Of a stretch of DNA of 64,000 nucleotides, positions 1-9,253 are shown in pieces (positions within the stretch are counted from its first letter, which is position 1; each line of letters begins with the position of its first letter). The notes beneath the pieces are model-generated. The model saw only the letters and a list, made by a program, of their open reading frames with translations, was not told the origin of the DNA and did no database searches. A program made the position numbers and the translations under genes. This DNA is from an uncultured Pseudomonadales bacterium (GTDB lineage: Bacteria > Pseudomonadota > Gammaproteobacteria > Pseudomonadales > Cellvibrionaceae). Location: NCBI GenBank assembly GCA_947487765.1, contig CANKXO010000008.1:1-64000 (forward strand). Reading direction: 5' to 3'.

Positions 1-87
1 CGTTACTCCCGTTACTCCCGTTACTCCCGTTACTCCCGTTACTCCCGTTACTCCCGTTACTCCCGTTACTCCCGTTACTCCCGTTAA
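1..87 (+). repeat. 9-bp tandem repeat encoding Val-Thr-Pro
   Basis: Nine perfect copies of the unit CGTTACTCC run from the first base of the window and continue into a partial tenth. They probably extend beyond the left edge. In the frame of the following gene the unit reads Val-Thr-Pro. Because the unit is a multiple of three, copy-number changes would alter protein length without shifting the frame. Confidence 0.95.
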
Positions 88-1801
88 AGAGCTTATAGAT
101 TTAAATAATGCTGATCATCAGTTTTTAAAAAGTGAGTCAAAAAATGAATTTTTGGTGGCTTCGAGTCAGCAGGATGATTTAGGTGTTGCGAAAAATAAAA
201 TCAGTAAAATTAATAGTGAAGATAAATTTACTTCCAGCAATGAATATTTCGTTGAAGATTCTGTTCTACAAAAGGATATCGATAATGGCAAAAATAAAGG
301 TGAGCAGAAAAAACATAAGAATAGACAGAAAGAATCTGGTGATAGTATCTTGCCTGTATCAGATCTTACTTTAAATGATGGGCTATATGTTGTCAGTGAA
401 AATGCTATTAAAAACGATAGTGAAAATGTTAATGAAAGCTTAGAAGACGTTGATGTAGGTAACTACATTGAAGAAAATATAAATTCTTTACCCAAAGAGA
501 CTCCGTTTGAACAAACAGAAAGCGTGCTGAAGGAACCAATAGTATTTAATGAAAATTATTCAGATGTTAAAGAGATTGAAAATAAAGATAAAAACCTGGA
601 AGCCTTTAAGGTAAATTCAATAGATAAAATAATTACTTTTAATGAAGAATTGACCGAAAGTACGGTTGATATTGTACCTTTTGATCAAGAGGTGTTGATC
701 TCCGTTCAAATAGATAAGAGTGAACATGTCAATGGTACAGTGTTATTAGAGACCGAAAGTAACGCTGCTGATAATCAGTCGACTGATGATGCCATTTCTG
801 TAGAGCTTATCCCTGTTTATAATAAAAGAGAAGAGTTAGAGCCTGCTGTTATATTCGGTGATGTTCAAGATGCAGAGGATGATGTCAAGAAGGATGGTGA
901 AAGTATTACAGAACAAGTGCTATCTGATGTTGGTTCAAATAAAGACAGAATTACTTCTCTCCCAAATGATACAGTTTATGTTGATGAACTACCGGAAATA
1001 GAGGAGATTCCAGAAAGTGAAAGCCTTTTAAATGAAATGGTTGGGAATGAATTATCTGGTCAAGATGCCAATATAACAGGAAAAAACGAATCAATCATTA
1101 TAGAACAAGAAGAAAATAAGTCACCTGATAATGGCAAGGCTTATGTGCTAATAACCGATGGAGATCATGTTGATAAAATATTAGTTAAAAAAACAATGAG
1201 AGAAGAGTTGTTATCGGAACTTGATAAGATACTAGCATTGAATTGGAAAGGTATCATTCCTCGCCCTGCGCAAAGTAGCGATAAAAGATTTGATTATTGT
1301 CACATAATATTAGGAGAAATGCAGAATAAAAAATATAAAGTGTTTCCTCCATATACTGTTAGTTCATATGACTATAATCGTTGGAGACAAAAGTTAGGAG
1401 AAATATCGTTTGTTCAGTTAGGGGATCATTCATTGAATATATATCAGGTTGTCTCAGAAGGTGAAATAATAAGTGCAGTTTCAACTGTTTTTAAAACCGA
1501 TCAAGAGTTGTCTGATATATTGCCTGGGCTAGAACGAAAGCCTGTTTACTTTTCTGGGTTCTTAGCATTTAAAGAAAATAACCAACAAGGTTTAGGCGGA
1601 GCAGGTAGATTTTATCCGGTTAAATCTGTACAGGATATAGCGTCCTATCTTGTACAATGGCGTCAACATTACTATGTGTTACGGCCACAAAAGAAAGTTA
1701 ATGATTATCATAATAGATATGAAAGTATAGAAGTCATCCCGTTGCTTGCTCATCAGCAGGAAAATCATAGGAATTGTCGGTGGGTTAACTCATCAATTTA
1801 A
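1..1801 (+). CDS. 3' part of a large acidic repeat-containing protein, unknown function
   Basis: The frame is open from base 2, so the gene begins left of the window; the TTG at 152 is not a convincing start because no stop lies upstream of it. The visible part starts with nine Val-Thr-Pro repeats. A low-complexity, Asp/Glu/Asn/Ser-rich region of roughly 330 residues follows, typical of a disordered linker. From about base 1170 to the end the sequence looks folded, with Trp- and Tyr-containing stretches such as [10 protein letters not shown] and [12 protein letters not shown] do not recognise the C-terminal domain. A long acidic linker and a Pro-rich repeat suggest an exported, membrane-tethered or scaffold protein, but the N-terminus that would show this is missing. 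Confidence 0.8.
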   Translation, partial: VTPVTPVTPVTPVTPVTPVTPVTPVTPVKELIDLNNADHQFLKSESKNEFLVASSQQDDLGVAKNKISKINSEDKFTSSNEYFVEDSVLQKDIDNGKNKGEQKKHKNRQKESGDSILPVSDLTLNDGLYVVSENAIKNDSENVNESLEDVDVGNYIEENINSLPKETPFEQTESVLKEPIVFNENYSDVKEIENKDKNLEAFKVNSIDKIITFNEELTESTVDIVPFDQEVLISVQIDKSEHVNGTVLLETESNAADNQSTDDAISVELIPVYNKREELEPAVIFGDVQDAEDDVKKDGESITEQVLSDVGSNKDRITSLPNDTVYVDELPEIEEIPESESLLNEMVGNELSGQDANITGKNESIIIEQEENKSPDNGKAYVLITDGDHVDKILVKKTMREELLSELDKILALNWKGIIPRPAQSSDKRFDYCHIILGEMQNKKYKVFPPYTVSSYDYNRWRQKLGEISFVQLGDHSLNIYQVVSEGEIISAVSTVFKTDQELSDILPGLERKPVYFSGFLAFKENNQQGLGGAGRFYPVKSVQDIASYLVQWRQHYYVLRPQKKVNDYHNRYESIEVIPLLAHQQENHRNCRWVNSSI

Positions 1802-1855
1802 CATTATTCTAATGAATTAAGTGCTAAATAAATTTAAATGTAAGTATTAAAAATC

Positions 1856-2329
1856 TTAAAAAAGTATCTGGGTTTGGAAGGTAAATACCTTATCTTCACC
1901 GTAAGGGATATAACCAATAGTGGAGCGTAGATTTTTATGCCCAACGGCAATGGAAGGGTGAAGAATGGGTGCAAGCATTGGAGCATCCATAGGTGTTTCA
2001 TCATAGCCGGTTGCTAGCATGAGTCCGATGCCGGGAGAGATAATGATTTTGTTAAAAAGATAATAATCTTTATTAAGCACTATGCCTGTATATAGTGATG
2101 TATTGTGATAACTATTTTCAAAGTAGCCGAATTTGATGTCAAGCATGTCAGAATAACCAAAGGTCATACCAAACCCATCGTTATTTTCATTGTAATAGCT
2201 ATTAGCGCCATATGTATTGTCGCTATGCTTAGAACCGGTGTTGATGTCTAAGGTCCATTCGTCAACATCCAATGCGTGTGCGTTTAAAGAAAAAAATACT
2301 ATAACAGCGGTGGCAATATACCTAAACAT
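1856..2329 (-). CDS. small predicted outer-membrane beta-barrel protein
   Basis: This is a 157-residue protein with a signal peptide (about residues 1-19, hydrophobic core IATAVIVFF, cleavage after NAHA). The mature part alternates polar and aromatic residues, has many Tyr, Gly and Asn, contains the motif NENNDGFGM, and ends in Phe, as outer-membrane barrels do. The ATG has a good ribosome site (AGGAG about 7 bases upstream). It is transcribed divergently from the DUF3833 lipoprotein gene. It resembles short barrel proteins of unknown role found in Gram-negative bacteria and phages. Location in the outer membrane is inference. Confidence 0.7.
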   Translation of the reverse strand: MFRYIATAVIVFFSLNAHALDVDEWTLDINTGSKHSDNTYGANSYYNENNDGFGMTFGYSDMLDIKFGYFENSYHNTSLYTGIVLNKDYYLFNKIIISPGIGLMLATGYDETPMDAPMLAPILHPSIAVGHKNLRSTIGYIPYGEDKVFTFQTQILF

Positions 2330-2435
2330 CGTATAACTCCTGCCCTAAATCGTGGCGTATTCAAGATTGGCCTACTTTTTCAATCTCTTGTTAAAGTAAT
2401 AGCGTACAAGTATCTATTTGTCAGGGGGTAATCTT

Positions 2436-3014
2436 ATGAAAAGGGTGGTTTTGCTAGGCTTTATTCTTATGTTTTCGATGGTTTTTATATCATGTTCATC
2501 GATTACTGTGGATGACTATGAAGGACGCTCCCCAGAACTTAGTCTTGAAGAGTTTTTTGATGGAGATTTAGTGGCTTATGGCATTGTTCGAGATCGTTCT
2601 GGAAAGGTCATCCGTTATTTCAAAGCGGCATTAAAAGGTGAATGGGAAAATGGGGTAGGTTCACTAGATGAGGTATTTTGGTTCAGTGATGGTGAAAGAG
2701 AAACTCGCCTATGGACTATGGAGTCTGATAGGCAAGAGGGTTATATTGGTACTGCGAGTGATGTAGAAGGTACGGCTAACATAAGTGTAAAAGGCAATGC
2801 CATTAACCTGAAATACAAGCTACGAATTCCCTATAAAGAAAAAGAAATAATAGTGTCTATGAATGATTGGATGTATCAGGTTGCTCCTGGAGTCGTGATT
2901 AATGAAACAGTGTTAACTAAATGGGGGTTTCAGGTAGGGAAAGTCACACTTGTTATTATGAAGAAAAATGTAATTAATGATATTCCTGATTTAATAAATC
3001 AGTTTGATCGATAA
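2436..3014 (+). CDS. DUF3833 family lipoprotein
   Basis: The 192-residue product starts at the ATG at 2436, preceded by CAGGGGG at good spacing; the TTG at 2418 is less likely. It has a hydrophobic signal segment and a lipobox ending FISC, so it should be lipidated at Cys20. The body matches my recollection of DUF3833 proteins, including an EFFDGDL motif, a W-rich middle and a C-terminal region rich in hydrophobic and basic residues. The family is common in gammaproteobacteria and has no established function. The next gene begins 7 bases after the stop, so the two are probably cotranscribed. Confidence 0.8.
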   Translation: MKRVVLLGFILMFSMVFISCSSITVDDYEGRSPELSLEEFFDGDLVAYGIVRDRSGKVIRYFKAALKGEWENGVGSLDEVFWFSDGERETRLWTMESDRQEGYIGTASDVEGTANISVKGNAINLKYKLRIPYKEKEIIVSMNDWMYQVAPGVVINETVLTKWGFQVGKVTLVIMKKNVINDIPDLINQFDR

Positions 3015-3021
3015 GGTAATT

Positions 3022-3885
3022 ATGAAATATAAACAATTGTTAAGCGTACTGTTTTTTTATTTAATTAATCAGGCTGTTCTTGCTGAAGGCCCAGTATGGA
3101 AGGTTAGTAATGGTGAATCTCATTTATTGATTGGAGGTACTATTCATATGTTAAGTGAAAATGATTATCCATTACCTTCCGTTTTTAACCAAGCATATGA
3201 TAATGCTGAGGTATTGGTTTTCGAAATTAATCCAGATCTTGTCAGTTCAGCTGAGGTTGGGGAAAAATTCTTAGAATATGCTTTGTATAACGATAATAGA
3301 ACACTTAAAGATGTGTTGAGTCCCTCTACCTACAAAATGCTACATTTATTTTTAGAAAAGCGAGGAATGTCAGTTAAATCCTTTTCTTCAATGAAACCCA
3401 GTATGTTATCAATAGTATTGACGGTCGCAGAATTGCAACGACTGGGTTTGGCAGGTGTTGGTGTCGATGAGTTTTTCAATCAGCGTGCGAAGCGGGACAA
3501 TAAGAAAAGGCAATCTTTGGAAACAATAGATGACCAATTCAACGCATTGTTATCTTTAGGAATAGATAAAGAAGACGAAGTGATTTTGCATGCTCTCGAT
3601 GAATTGGAAAATATGGCGAGGGAAATGCAAAAAATTAAGCAGGCGTGGAGAAAGGGCGATAATAATGAATTGTCCGAAGTTGCTCTGTTGCCATGGATGG
3701 ATAAATTCCCTCAAATGTACCAATTTTTACTCGTTCAGCGTAACCAACGTTGGTTGCCTCAGTTAGAAGAATTTATCCGCACACCTGAAATCGAATATAT
3801 CTTAGTAGGAGCTCTTCATCTAGCTGGGCCTGATGGTGTTTTAGAAATGCTGAAAGCAAAAGGATATTCCGTGAAAAAATTATAA
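3022..3885 (+). CDS. TraB/GumN family protein
   Basis: The 287-residue product starts at the ATG at 3022 (AAGG upstream) rather than the TTG at 3004. It has a short N-terminal signal-like segment (about residues 1-21, ending VLAEG). The TraB/GumN hallmarks are visible: an early GGTIHML motif, an acidic EINPD segment, and a late GALHLAGPDGVLEML motif near the C-terminus. Family members are proposed metal-dependent peptidases or Tiki-like proteins, and the two Gly-x-x-His motifs are thought to form the active site. It follows the DUF3833 lipoprotein gene closely. The substrate is unknown. Confidence 0.85.
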   Translation: MKYKQLLSVLFFYLINQAVLAEGPVWKVSNGESHLLIGGTIHMLSENDYPLPSVFNQAYDNAEVLVFEINPDLVSSAEVGEKFLEYALYNDNRTLKDVLSPSTYKMLHLFLEKRGMSVKSFSSMKPSMLSIVLTVAELQRLGLAGVGVDEFFNQRAKRDNKKRQSLETIDDQFNALLSLGIDKEDEVILHALDELENMAREMQKIKQAWRKGDNNELSEVALLPWMDKFPQMYQFLLVQRNQRWLPQLEEFIRTPEIEYILVGALHLAGPDGVLEMLKAKGYSVKKL

Positions 3886-4036
3886 ATTTCATCATGTAGG
3901 TAATATTATCTCTTAATTTTATTTCAATGCGAATTTGTAGCTCCTATTTCCCTCTTAATACTTTAAAAATTTCTGAAAAGCTAAATGAATACTGGCATAA
4001 TCCTTCGCTATTTTTTAATCATAAATGAGGGATTTT

Positions 4037-5170
4037 ATGGCCTTGTCAGCGATGCCGAAACCAACGACTAAACCTGCCAACCCCAATTTTTCATCTGGTC
4101 CTTGCAGTAAGCGGCCTGGCTATAGTGTTAATAATTTGGATATCAGTACTCTAGGCCGTTCTCATCGAGCAGCTATTGGCAAAGTCGCTCTTAAGCAAGC
4201 TTGCGAGCAGACAGCCGAACTATTGAGTTTGCCTGAGGGCTATCGTGTGGGTGTGGTTCCAGCATCTGATACCGGTGCAGTGGAAATGGCCTTATGGTCT
4301 CTTTTAGGAGCTCGTGGTGTCGATGTTCTTGCATGGGAGTCATTTGGTAGCGGTTGGGTGACAGATATTACTAAGCAATTAAAACTTAATAATGTTCGTT
4401 CAATTACTGCTGATTACGGGCAATTGCCTGATTTATCGCAAGTAAATTTTCAAAATGATGTGGTTTTTACTTGGAATGGTACAACCTCTGGAGTCAAGGT
4501 TCCCAATGGCGATTGGATTACAGATGATCGAGAAGGGTTGACTATTTGTGATGCAACTTCTGCAGTGTTTGCGATGGAGATGCCTTGGGAAAAATTGGAT
4601 GTCGTGACGTATTCATGGCAAAAAGTTCTGGGAGGGGAAGGTGCGCACGGCATGCTGATTTTGAGCCCGCGTGCTGTCGAACGTCTCGAAGCGTATACGC
4701 CACCATGGCCATTACCTAAAATTTTCCGCATGACTAAAAATGGAAAGCTAATTGAAGGGATCTTTCGTGGTGAAACAATCAATACACCATCGATGTTATG
4801 TGTGGCGGATTACCTTGATGCGTTAAATTGGGTTGATGGTTTAGGTGGTGTGAGTGCAACAATCGTTAAATCGAAAGCTAACTTAGCCGTTATTAGTGAT
4901 TTTGTAGCTGAGAATAATTGGGTTAATTTTTTAGCGAAAGATTTAAGCACACTTTCAAATACTAGTGTTTGCCTGACCTTGGATGCAACTGAGGAACAAG
5001 TAAAGTCAATCATCAAACTACTTGCCGATGAGGGTGCAGCCTACGATATAGGTGCATATCGCGATGCTCCATCAGGCTTGCGTATTTGGTGTGGTGCAAC
5101 AGTAGAAGAAAGTGATATTGAAAGTTTGATGCCTTGGTTGGCTTGGGCTTATCAATCCGTTGTGAAGTAA
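4037..5170 (+). CDS. serC: phosphoserine aminotransferase, SerC-like (long type)
   Basis: This PLP-dependent class V aminotransferase of about 377 residues should convert 3-phosphohydroxypyruvate and glutamate to phosphoserine in serine synthesis. The N-terminus reads [15 protein letters not shown], typical of the SerC subfamily found in alphaproteobacteria and Methanosarcina, which differs from the classic E. coli SerC. The PLP lysine is probably in [14 protein letters not shown]. The ATG at 4037 has TGAGGG at the right distance; the ATG at 4025 would place that ribosome site inside the gene. The SerA-like gene follows 54 bases later, which supports the pathway assignment. Confidence 0.9.
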   Translation: MALSAMPKPTTKPANPNFSSGPCSKRPGYSVNNLDISTLGRSHRAAIGKVALKQACEQTAELLSLPEGYRVGVVPASDTGAVEMALWSLLGARGVDVLAWESFGSGWVTDITKQLKLNNVRSITADYGQLPDLSQVNFQNDVVFTWNGTTSGVKVPNGDWITDDREGLTICDATSAVFAMEMPWEKLDVVTYSWQKVLGGEGAHGMLILSPRAVERLEAYTPPWPLPKIFRMTKNGKLIEGIFRGETINTPSMLCVADYLDALNWVDGLGGVSATIVKSKANLAVISDFVAENNWVNFLAKDLSTLSNTSVCLTLDATEEQVKSIIKLLADEGAAYDIGAYRDAPSGLRIWCGATVEESDIESLMPWLAWAYQSVVK

Positions 5171-5224
5171 GTTGGTCGGCCTCTATTTATTTAATTTATT
5201 GAATCAAATGTCACTGGATTAAAC

Positions 5225-6397
5225 ATGTTTAAAATTAAAACGTATAACAAAATTTCAGTTAAAGGTTTAGGGCGATTTTCTCTTGATAAATATGAACTAT
5301 CGAGCGAAATAGGCCACCCTGACGCTTATATACTTCGTAGTCATAAATTACATGGTGAGACCTTGCCTGACACTGTTAAAGCAATTGCTCGTGCCGGGGC
5401 AGGTGTCAACAATGTGCCTATCGATAGCTGTACAGAGAAAGGTGTTGTTGTATTTAATACGCCTGGTGCTAATGCAAATGCTGTTAAGGAACTAGTGTTG
5501 GCTGGTTTACTGTTAGGGTCACGTGGGATTGTTCAAGGTATGGCTTATGCTCAAACCTTACAGAAAATGACCGATGCCAGCGAAATGAATAAACAGCTAG
5601 AAGCTGAAAAAAAACGTTTCGCCGGTAGTGAGTTGGCAGGTAAAACACTGGGTGTGGTGGGTCTTGGAGCCATCGGCTCTCTAGTTGCAGAAATGGCGCT
5701 TTCGATGGGTATGCATGTACTCGGTTATGATCCTGCATTATCAGTTGATGCCGCGTGGCGTTTACCAAGCCAGGTGCAAAAAATGGAAAATTTGCCAGCC
5801 TTATTAGCCAAAGCTGATTTTATTACACTGCATGTTCCAGCTATTAAACCTACTTATCATTTGATTAACGACGAAGCATTAAAAAATGTTAAGCAAGGGG
5901 CGGTATTATTAAATTTTGCCCGAGAAACTATTGTCGACCCTCAAGCAGTAGTGTCTTCTCTGTCTGTTAATCAACTTGGCCAATATATTTGTGACTTCCC
6001 TGAACCGTGCTTGTTAGGTAATGATAAGGTGATTGCCATGCCTCATATTGGCGCTAGTACGGTAGAGGCTGAAGAAAATTGTGCGGTTATGGCGGCTGAC
6101 CAATTAATGGATTACTTAGAGAATGGTAATATCAAAAATTCAGTGAATTTCCCTGTTGTTTTTATGGCGCGTGGAGGTGATTGTCGTATAACGTTTGCAA
6201 ACCATAATGTGGCAGGTGTTTTAGGGGATGTGTTGTCTGTTTTTACTCGATATCAGGTCAATGTTATTGATATGGTTAACAAAAGCCGTGGAGACATTGC
6301 TTACAATATTATCGATATTGAAGGTGAGCTTGATGATAATGTTCGCCAAGAAATATGCGCATTAAAACATGTTATTGCGCTTCGAGTTCTAAGGTAA
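5225..6397 (+). CDS. serA: D-3-phosphoglycerate dehydrogenase, SerA-like
   Basis: The 390-residue NAD-dependent dehydrogenase belongs to the D-isomer-specific 2-hydroxyacid family. It would oxidise 3-phosphoglycerate to 3-phosphohydroxypyruvate, the substrate of the SerC-like enzyme encoded just upstream. The NAD-binding motif GVVGLGAIGS is at residues 143-152. The catalytic Arg probably lies in NFARETIVDP and the catalytic His in MPHIGASTVEAEEN. The last ~70 residues look like an ACT domain, which often senses serine. It is shorter than E. coli SerA (about 410). Pairing with a Methanosarcina-type SerC recalls the alphaproteobacterial arrangement. Confidence 0.9.
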   Translation: MFKIKTYNKISVKGLGRFSLDKYELSSEIGHPDAYILRSHKLHGETLPDTVKAIARAGAGVNNVPIDSCTEKGVVVFNTPGANANAVKELVLAGLLLGSRGIVQGMAYAQTLQKMTDASEMNKQLEAEKKRFAGSELAGKTLGVVGLGAIGSLVAEMALSMGMHVLGYDPALSVDAAWRLPSQVQKMENLPALLAKADFITLHVPAIKPTYHLINDEALKNVKQGAVLLNFARETIVDPQAVVSSLSVNQLGQYICDFPEPCLLGNDKVIAMPHIGASTVEAEENCAVMAADQLMDYLENGNIKNSVNFPVVFMARGGDCRITFANHNVAGVLGDVLSVFTRYQVNVIDMVNKSRGDIAYNIIDIEGELDDNVRQEICALKHVIALRVLR

Positions 6398-6446
6398 TTC
6401 AGATTATCGCTTTTCTATAAAGCATATCCCTCTCTGTACTAACGAA

Positions 6447-6480
6447 TCACTTAGCACTTTTGATGAAAAGTGCTAAGTGA
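6447..6480. terminator. perfect 15-bp hairpin between convergent genes
   Basis: A perfect inverted repeat has 15-bp arms at 6447-6461 and 6466-6480, with a 4-base loop (GATG). It lies between the SerA-like gene (plus) and the permease gene (minus), which converge. Neither side has a long T tract, but the AAAAG/CTTTT inner arms and the position suggest a bidirectional transcription stop or RNA-protecting stem. Confidence 0.6.
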
Positions 6481-6530
6481 CACTGAGAGTATAATAATTC
6501 CTAAAGAGTAATAACTCATAAGAATTATTG

Positions 6531-8063
6531 TTATGTTTTTGCCTTTCCTGCAACGATTCGATCAAGAATTAATGCACAGAATAGAATAGCTAAGCCAGCG
6601 AGGATGCCTTGGCCTTCTGAGGCAAATTGTAATGCTTCAAGTACGTCTTCTCCCAAACCTTTTGCTCCAATCAACGAAGCGACTACTACCATTGCCAATG
6701 ATAATAAAATGGTCTGGTTAACACCTGCCATAATTGTTTTGGAGGCAAGTGGTAGGTCCACTTTAAAGAGTAGGTAAGAAGGAGTGGCACCAAAGGCTAA
6801 GGCCGCTTCTCTTGCGGCATGTGGTACTTGTTGTAAACCCAATACCGTTAATCGAATTACCGGAGGTGAACCAAATATCAGTGTGGCTACAATCGCGGCT
6901 GGTTTTCCTGCACCGAAAAATGCAATGACCGGGATAAGATAAACAAAAGAGGGCATCGATTGCATAAAGTCGAGTATCGGGCGCACGATTAAATACAATC
7001 TAGGATGGCGTGCACAGGCAATACCTATGGGAATGCCCAGCGTAATTGATACCATCGCCGCTGCACCCAGTAAGGAAATTGTTGTCATGGCTTTTTCCCA
7101 AAAACCAAGAATACCAAGATAAGCCAGCGCTGCGGTTGTGAAAATAGCAACCCGTGCGCCGCCTGATAACCAGGCAAGGATCGCAACAACGAGGATTGTT
7201 ACTGGCCAGGGAGTGCCCACAAATACAACTTCAAGTGCATCGAGTAATGAACGTACACTCAGTGTAATGGTATTAAAGAATTCGCCACCGGATTGCTTTG
7301 CCCAGTCAAACCAACCTTTAATGCTGTCAGCGATACCAATGCGTATCATTTTATCGGTTGGGAAATCCAACAGTGATGGCACAAGATCTGGACGAGCAAA
7401 ACGCAATGCGGTTAAGCCCGCAACAGTACCAAAAATAACTGTGGCAATTAAGGTCCTCGGCATAGAGAGCCCATGGGCCAAACTATTATCCGAGCGCCAT
7501 TTGGTAAAGCGTGTTTCTAAAGTCCAGTTCGCACTAAGTGCAACAATCACTTTTGATGCAATTAATATAAACAAGCCAAGAATAATCAGACCAAGGCTAT
7601 CACCTGAAGCCGCTTGCGCTTGTGCCAGTGCATCATCCAGAGCGCCTTGTAGTGATTGAGTAGCGCGCTCAAGAGAGGCAAGGGACGATGATCCCGTAGC
7701 ACGGGCTTCTTCGATTTGTTCTAGGCGAGAATTTAACGTTCTGCGAATTGCTTCAGCACGTTCTAACTGATCCTGGCCAAGATTACCAAACAAGCCTCTT
7801 GCCAACTGGATATACCCTGCGCTTTCTACTAAAAGAAAGACTAGGAACCATGACCAAAGACCGCGAGCACCAAACCATATGGGGCTGAATAGAGCAGCAA
7901 ACAGATTAAATGATGCACGAAAACCTGGTGCTTCACTTAATTTTGCAAAAACATTGACGTAGTAGGGACTATTGGTTTTAGCAAATTGGTGAATAAGCTC
8001 TTCAGTTTTATCAGTATTTTGCTGGTCATCTTGAAGAGTATTTTGAACAGAAGAATCGGACAT
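6531..8063 (-). CDS. proW: glycine betaine/proline-type ABC transporter permease with N-terminal extension
   Basis: This is a 510-residue inner-membrane permease. The C-terminal ~270 residues carry the binding-protein-dependent permease fold, with the EAA-type loop EAALAFGATPSYLLFKVDLPLA and several membrane segments, as in ProW. The first ~230 residues are extra relative to E. coli ProW (354). They hold membrane segments (SPIWFGARGLWSWFLVFLL) and an Ala/Gln-rich, probably coiled-coil stretch (about residues 95-150). Its ATG overlaps the stop of the ATPase gene (TAATG), so translation is probably coupled. The substrate is likely a quaternary amine or betaine, judged from the family. Confidence 0.9.
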   Translation of the reverse strand: MSDSSVQNTLQDDQQNTDKTEELIHQFAKTNSPYYVNVFAKLSEAPGFRASFNLFAALFSPIWFGARGLWSWFLVFLLVESAGYIQLARGLFGNLGQDQLERAEAIRRTLNSRLEQIEEARATGSSSLASLERATQSLQGALDDALAQAQAASGDSLGLIILGLFILIASKVIVALSANWTLETRFTKWRSDNSLAHGLSMPRTLIATVIFGTVAGLTALRFARPDLVPSLLDFPTDKMIRIGIADSIKGWFDWAKQSGGEFFNTITLSVRSLLDALEVVFVGTPWPVTILVVAILAWLSGGARVAIFTTAALAYLGILGFWEKAMTTISLLGAAAMVSITLGIPIGIACARHPRLYLIVRPILDFMQSMPSFVYLIPVIAFFGAGKPAAIVATLIFGSPPVIRLTVLGLQQVPHAAREAALAFGATPSYLLFKVDLPLASKTIMAGVNQTILLSLAMVVVASLIGAKGLGEDVLEALQFASEGQGILAGLAILFCALILDRIVAGKAKT

Positions 8064-9136
8064 TATGCAACCTCCTCTTTACGATTACCCTGAATCGCAC
8101 GCATTAAATCAATATGGTCAATCACTCCAATCGTGCCGCCCTGATCATCTTCAACAAGGATAGGGCCTTCGTTGGCTACTGATAAATCGATCAAAGTATT
8201 AAGGTCAACACTGTGTGGTGCACGCTGTGCGTTACTAGGAATGGGGCCGCGTTCAGCTTCACGTTTCTCGATAGGTTGCATAATAGAATGCGCATAAACA
8301 AGATTAAGACGAGAAATGCCGGCAACAAAATCAGCCACATAATCATCAACGGGGTTCATTACAATATCTTCCGGTACGCCGGTCTGCACTATTACACCAT
8401 CTTTCATAATCGCAATGCGATTACCGATACGAATGGCTTCGTCTAAATCGTGAGTAATAAAGATCGTGGTTTTTTTTAAGCGTTGAGATAACTCCATAAA
8501 CTGATCTTGCAATTGGCGCCGAATTAAAGGGTCAAGTGCAGAAAATGGTTCGTCCATTAATAATATGGATGGGTTTGAGGCTAGTGCACGAGCAAGGCCG
8601 ACACGTTGCTGCATACCGCCTGACAGTTCATGAGCGTATTTATGTTCCCAGCCAGTGAGATTAACTAGAGATAGTACTCTATCAGCCTCCGACCAGCGTT
8701 GACGCTTAGATGCACCACGAATTTCAAGGGGCATGGCAACATTATCCCGCACTGTACGGTGTGGCATCAGGCCGAAATTCTGAAAAACCATCGCTATTTT
8801 TTGATTGCGTAAATCTCGCAGAGCGTCGCTATCCATCTCCATAACATTAGCGCCTTCTACAAAAATTTCACCTGCTGTTGGTTCCAATAAGCGGTTAATG
8901 TGTCTAACAAGCGTTGATTTTCCCGAGCCAGATAAGCCCATAATGCAGAAAATTTCGCCTTCATTAATTTCAAAACTAGCGTCAGCAACACCCACAACAC
9001 AGCCGAATTCGCTGAGTACTTCCGCTTTACTAAGGCCGGACTCTTTAATGGCTTTGAATGCTTCTTCACTCCGGTCGCCAAATATTTTCCAAACATTATT
9101 GACGACGATAGGCGCAGCCGTTCTACGATCTGTCAC
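8063..9136 (-). CDS. proV: glycine betaine/proline-type ABC transporter ATPase
   Basis: The 357-residue ATPase has Walker A GLSGSGKST at residues 67-75, the signature LSGGMQQRVGLARA, and Walker B ILLMDEPFSALD. An N-terminal ~45-residue extension (VWKIFGDRSEEAF...) is typical of ProV/OpuAA. The C-terminal part resembles the CBS-type regulatory region of this family (ILVEDDQGGTIGVIDHIDLMRAI). The start is a GTG preceded by GGGAGA. It lies between the binding-protein and permease genes in the operon and drives uptake of the ligand bound by the ProX-like protein. Confidence 0.93.
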   Translation of the reverse strand: MTDRRTAAPIVVNNVWKIFGDRSEEAFKAIKESGLSKAEVLSEFGCVVGVADASFEINEGEIFCIMGLSGSGKSTLVRHINRLLEPTAGEIFVEGANVMEMDSDALRDLRNQKIAMVFQNFGLMPHRTVRDNVAMPLEIRGASKRQRWSEADRVLSLVNLTGWEHKYAHELSGGMQQRVGLARALASNPSILLMDEPFSALDPLIRRQLQDQFMELSQRLKKTTIFITHDLDEAIRIGNRIAIMKDGVIVQTGVPEDIVMNPVDDYVADFVAGISRLNLVYAHSIMQPIEKREAERGPIPSNAQRAPHSVDLNTLIDLSVANEGPILVEDDQGGTIGVIDHIDLMRAIQGNRKEEVA

Positions 9137-9253
9137 AATTTATCTCCCGGCATTGTTAAGTAGCAGCGAGCAAGATGCTCGCTGTGATTTAGGTAATAGT
9201 TATTATTGCTTTATTAAATGCTTTTTATAAACAGCGTTTAAATTCAGTTATTT

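Noticed and set aside
1170-1801. CsiV-like peptidoglycan-binding assignment for the C-terminal domain of the first gene
   Set aside because: I could not match the conserved CsiV pattern by eye, so the domain is left unnamed.
7138-7659. 173-residue plus-strand frame inside the permease gene
   Set aside because: It is antisense to strongly conserved permease sequence and has no family resemblance.
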